Assembly (NCBI RefSeq): GCF_013031245.1
Contig: NZ_WPZL01000017.1
Coordinates: 1-64,000, forward strand
DNA from: Ruegeria lacuscaerulensis
GTDB taxonomy: Bacteria > Pseudomonadota > Alphaproteobacteria > Rhodobacterales > Rhodobacteraceae
DNA length: 64,000 nucleotides
Direction of reading: 5' to 3'
In this document: positions 63,710-64,000 of the stretch, piece after piece
Position numbering within the stretch: the first letter of the stretch is position 1
Layout: each line of letters begins with the position of its first letter
Position numbers and translations under genes: made by a program
Notes under the pieces: model-generated
Database searches by the model: none
Seen by the model: the letters and a program-made list of their open reading frames with translations, nothing else
Told to the model about the DNA's origin: nothing

Positions 63710-64000
63710 TGATTGACACGTCTAAAAAATACGACCGGGCTTTGTTGTTCAACCGCTTCCGCTTCTTGGCTTTCTTCGTGATGTTCCAGTTTCTTTGGGT
63801 TTCCAAAGAAGGCACAACAATATTTGGTTTCGATGCAGCCTTCTTCTTTCCAGTTAAGGTATTTGTTCTACCGATTGCTTTGGCGACCATTCTCGAGACG
63901 TCTCGGATTTTTAAGCGATACCCTGAACCCGTTTCTGACTTTGCATTGTGGTACAACGCTGCGTACATGGTGTGCTTAGCGGTCGCTGTGTGGTGGGTTG
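63709..64000 (+). CDS. Partial membrane protein, cut by the window edge
   Basis: An open frame runs from a GTG at 63709 (overlapping the LysE-type stop) to the right edge without a stop, giving at least 97 residues. The product has two or three hydrophobic segments (FRFLAFFVMFQFLWV; FFFPVKVFVLPIALATIL; AAYMVCLAVAVWWV), so it is a membrane protein. Base composition is more AT-rich than the neighbour genes. No family is recognised. Confidence 0.5.
   Translation, partial: MIDTSKKYDRALLFNRFRFLAFFVMFQFLWVSKEGTTIFGFDAAFFFPVKVFVLPIALATILETSRIFKRYPEPVSDFALWYNAAYMVCLAVAVWWV

Overview
The window looks like a chromosomal stretch from a marine alphaproteobacterium of the Roseobacter group (Rhodobacterales), most like Ruegeria/Silicibacter. 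This rests on gene content and order: taurine-pyruvate aminotransferase beside a DmdB-like acyl-CoA ligase, the atpI-B-E-F'-F operon for the F0 sector, MipZ, rpoZ-rel, and an rpsP/rimM/trmD/rplS/rpmE neighbourhood. The taxon is inferred from remembered family features, not from a search. The sequence is GC-rich and gene-dense. I found no rRNA, tRNA, insertion sequence, prophage or CRISPR array.

Layout. 0.2-4.4 kb: a secreted protein, tpa (taurine) and, divergently, a dmdB-like ligase (DMSP/methylmercaptopropionate). 4.6-10.7 kb: a leftward homogentisate operon (hmgA, fumarylacetoacetase, an odd metallo-beta-lactamase-fold protein, an FAD monooxygenase and a DUF2783 protein) with a divergent MarR regulator. 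10.7-17.5 kb: a class III cyclase, a MarR-controlled monooxygenase/membrane-protein pair with two palindromic operators, mipZ and two transporters. 17.7-26.4 kb: a leftward translation and secretion region (rpmE, rplS, trmD, rimM, rpsP, ffh) with unrelated genes inserted, including a sulfotransferase-like gene, a 49-codon membrane-protein gene, bluB, a lysozyme and a lipoprotein. 26.5-32.8 kb: small housekeeping and accessory genes (ProX-like deacylase, racemase, azoR/lysR, DMT exporter, UspA, ArsR). 33.0-35.7 kb: the F0 ATP synthase operon, ending in a clear terminator. 35.9-44.5 kb: a GntR/aminotransferase divergon, smc flanked by two small exported-protein genes, and an amidase. 44.7-53.5 kb: lytic transglycosylase with cobD/cbiB and cobC (cobalamin), a degenerate receiver, a glutathionyl-hydroquinone reductase, an L,D-transpeptidase, a C-S lyase, and def-def2-fmt. 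53.5-64 kb: small membrane proteins, rnhA/ispH operon, a LabA-like NYN protein, folK, rpoZ-rel, pdxJ, a LysE exporter and a cut-off gene at the right edge.

Themes. Translation is well represented: ribosomal proteins, two tRNA/rRNA maturation factors, formylation and deformylation, and a mis-acylation editing protein. Cobalamin synthesis genes occur at two separate places (bluB; cobC-cobD). The most unusual items are enzyme homologues that lost catalytic residues: a second peptide deformylase with Cys to Ser and HExxH to HQxxH changes, a metallo-beta-lactamase-fold protein with three ligand changes inside the homogentisate operon, and a receiver domain without its lysine. Also notable are the insertions in the rimM-trmD operon, paired palindromes in a MarR promoter, and near-identical, apparently leaderless starts on both sides of smc. 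I did not find a clear new defence or mobile system.
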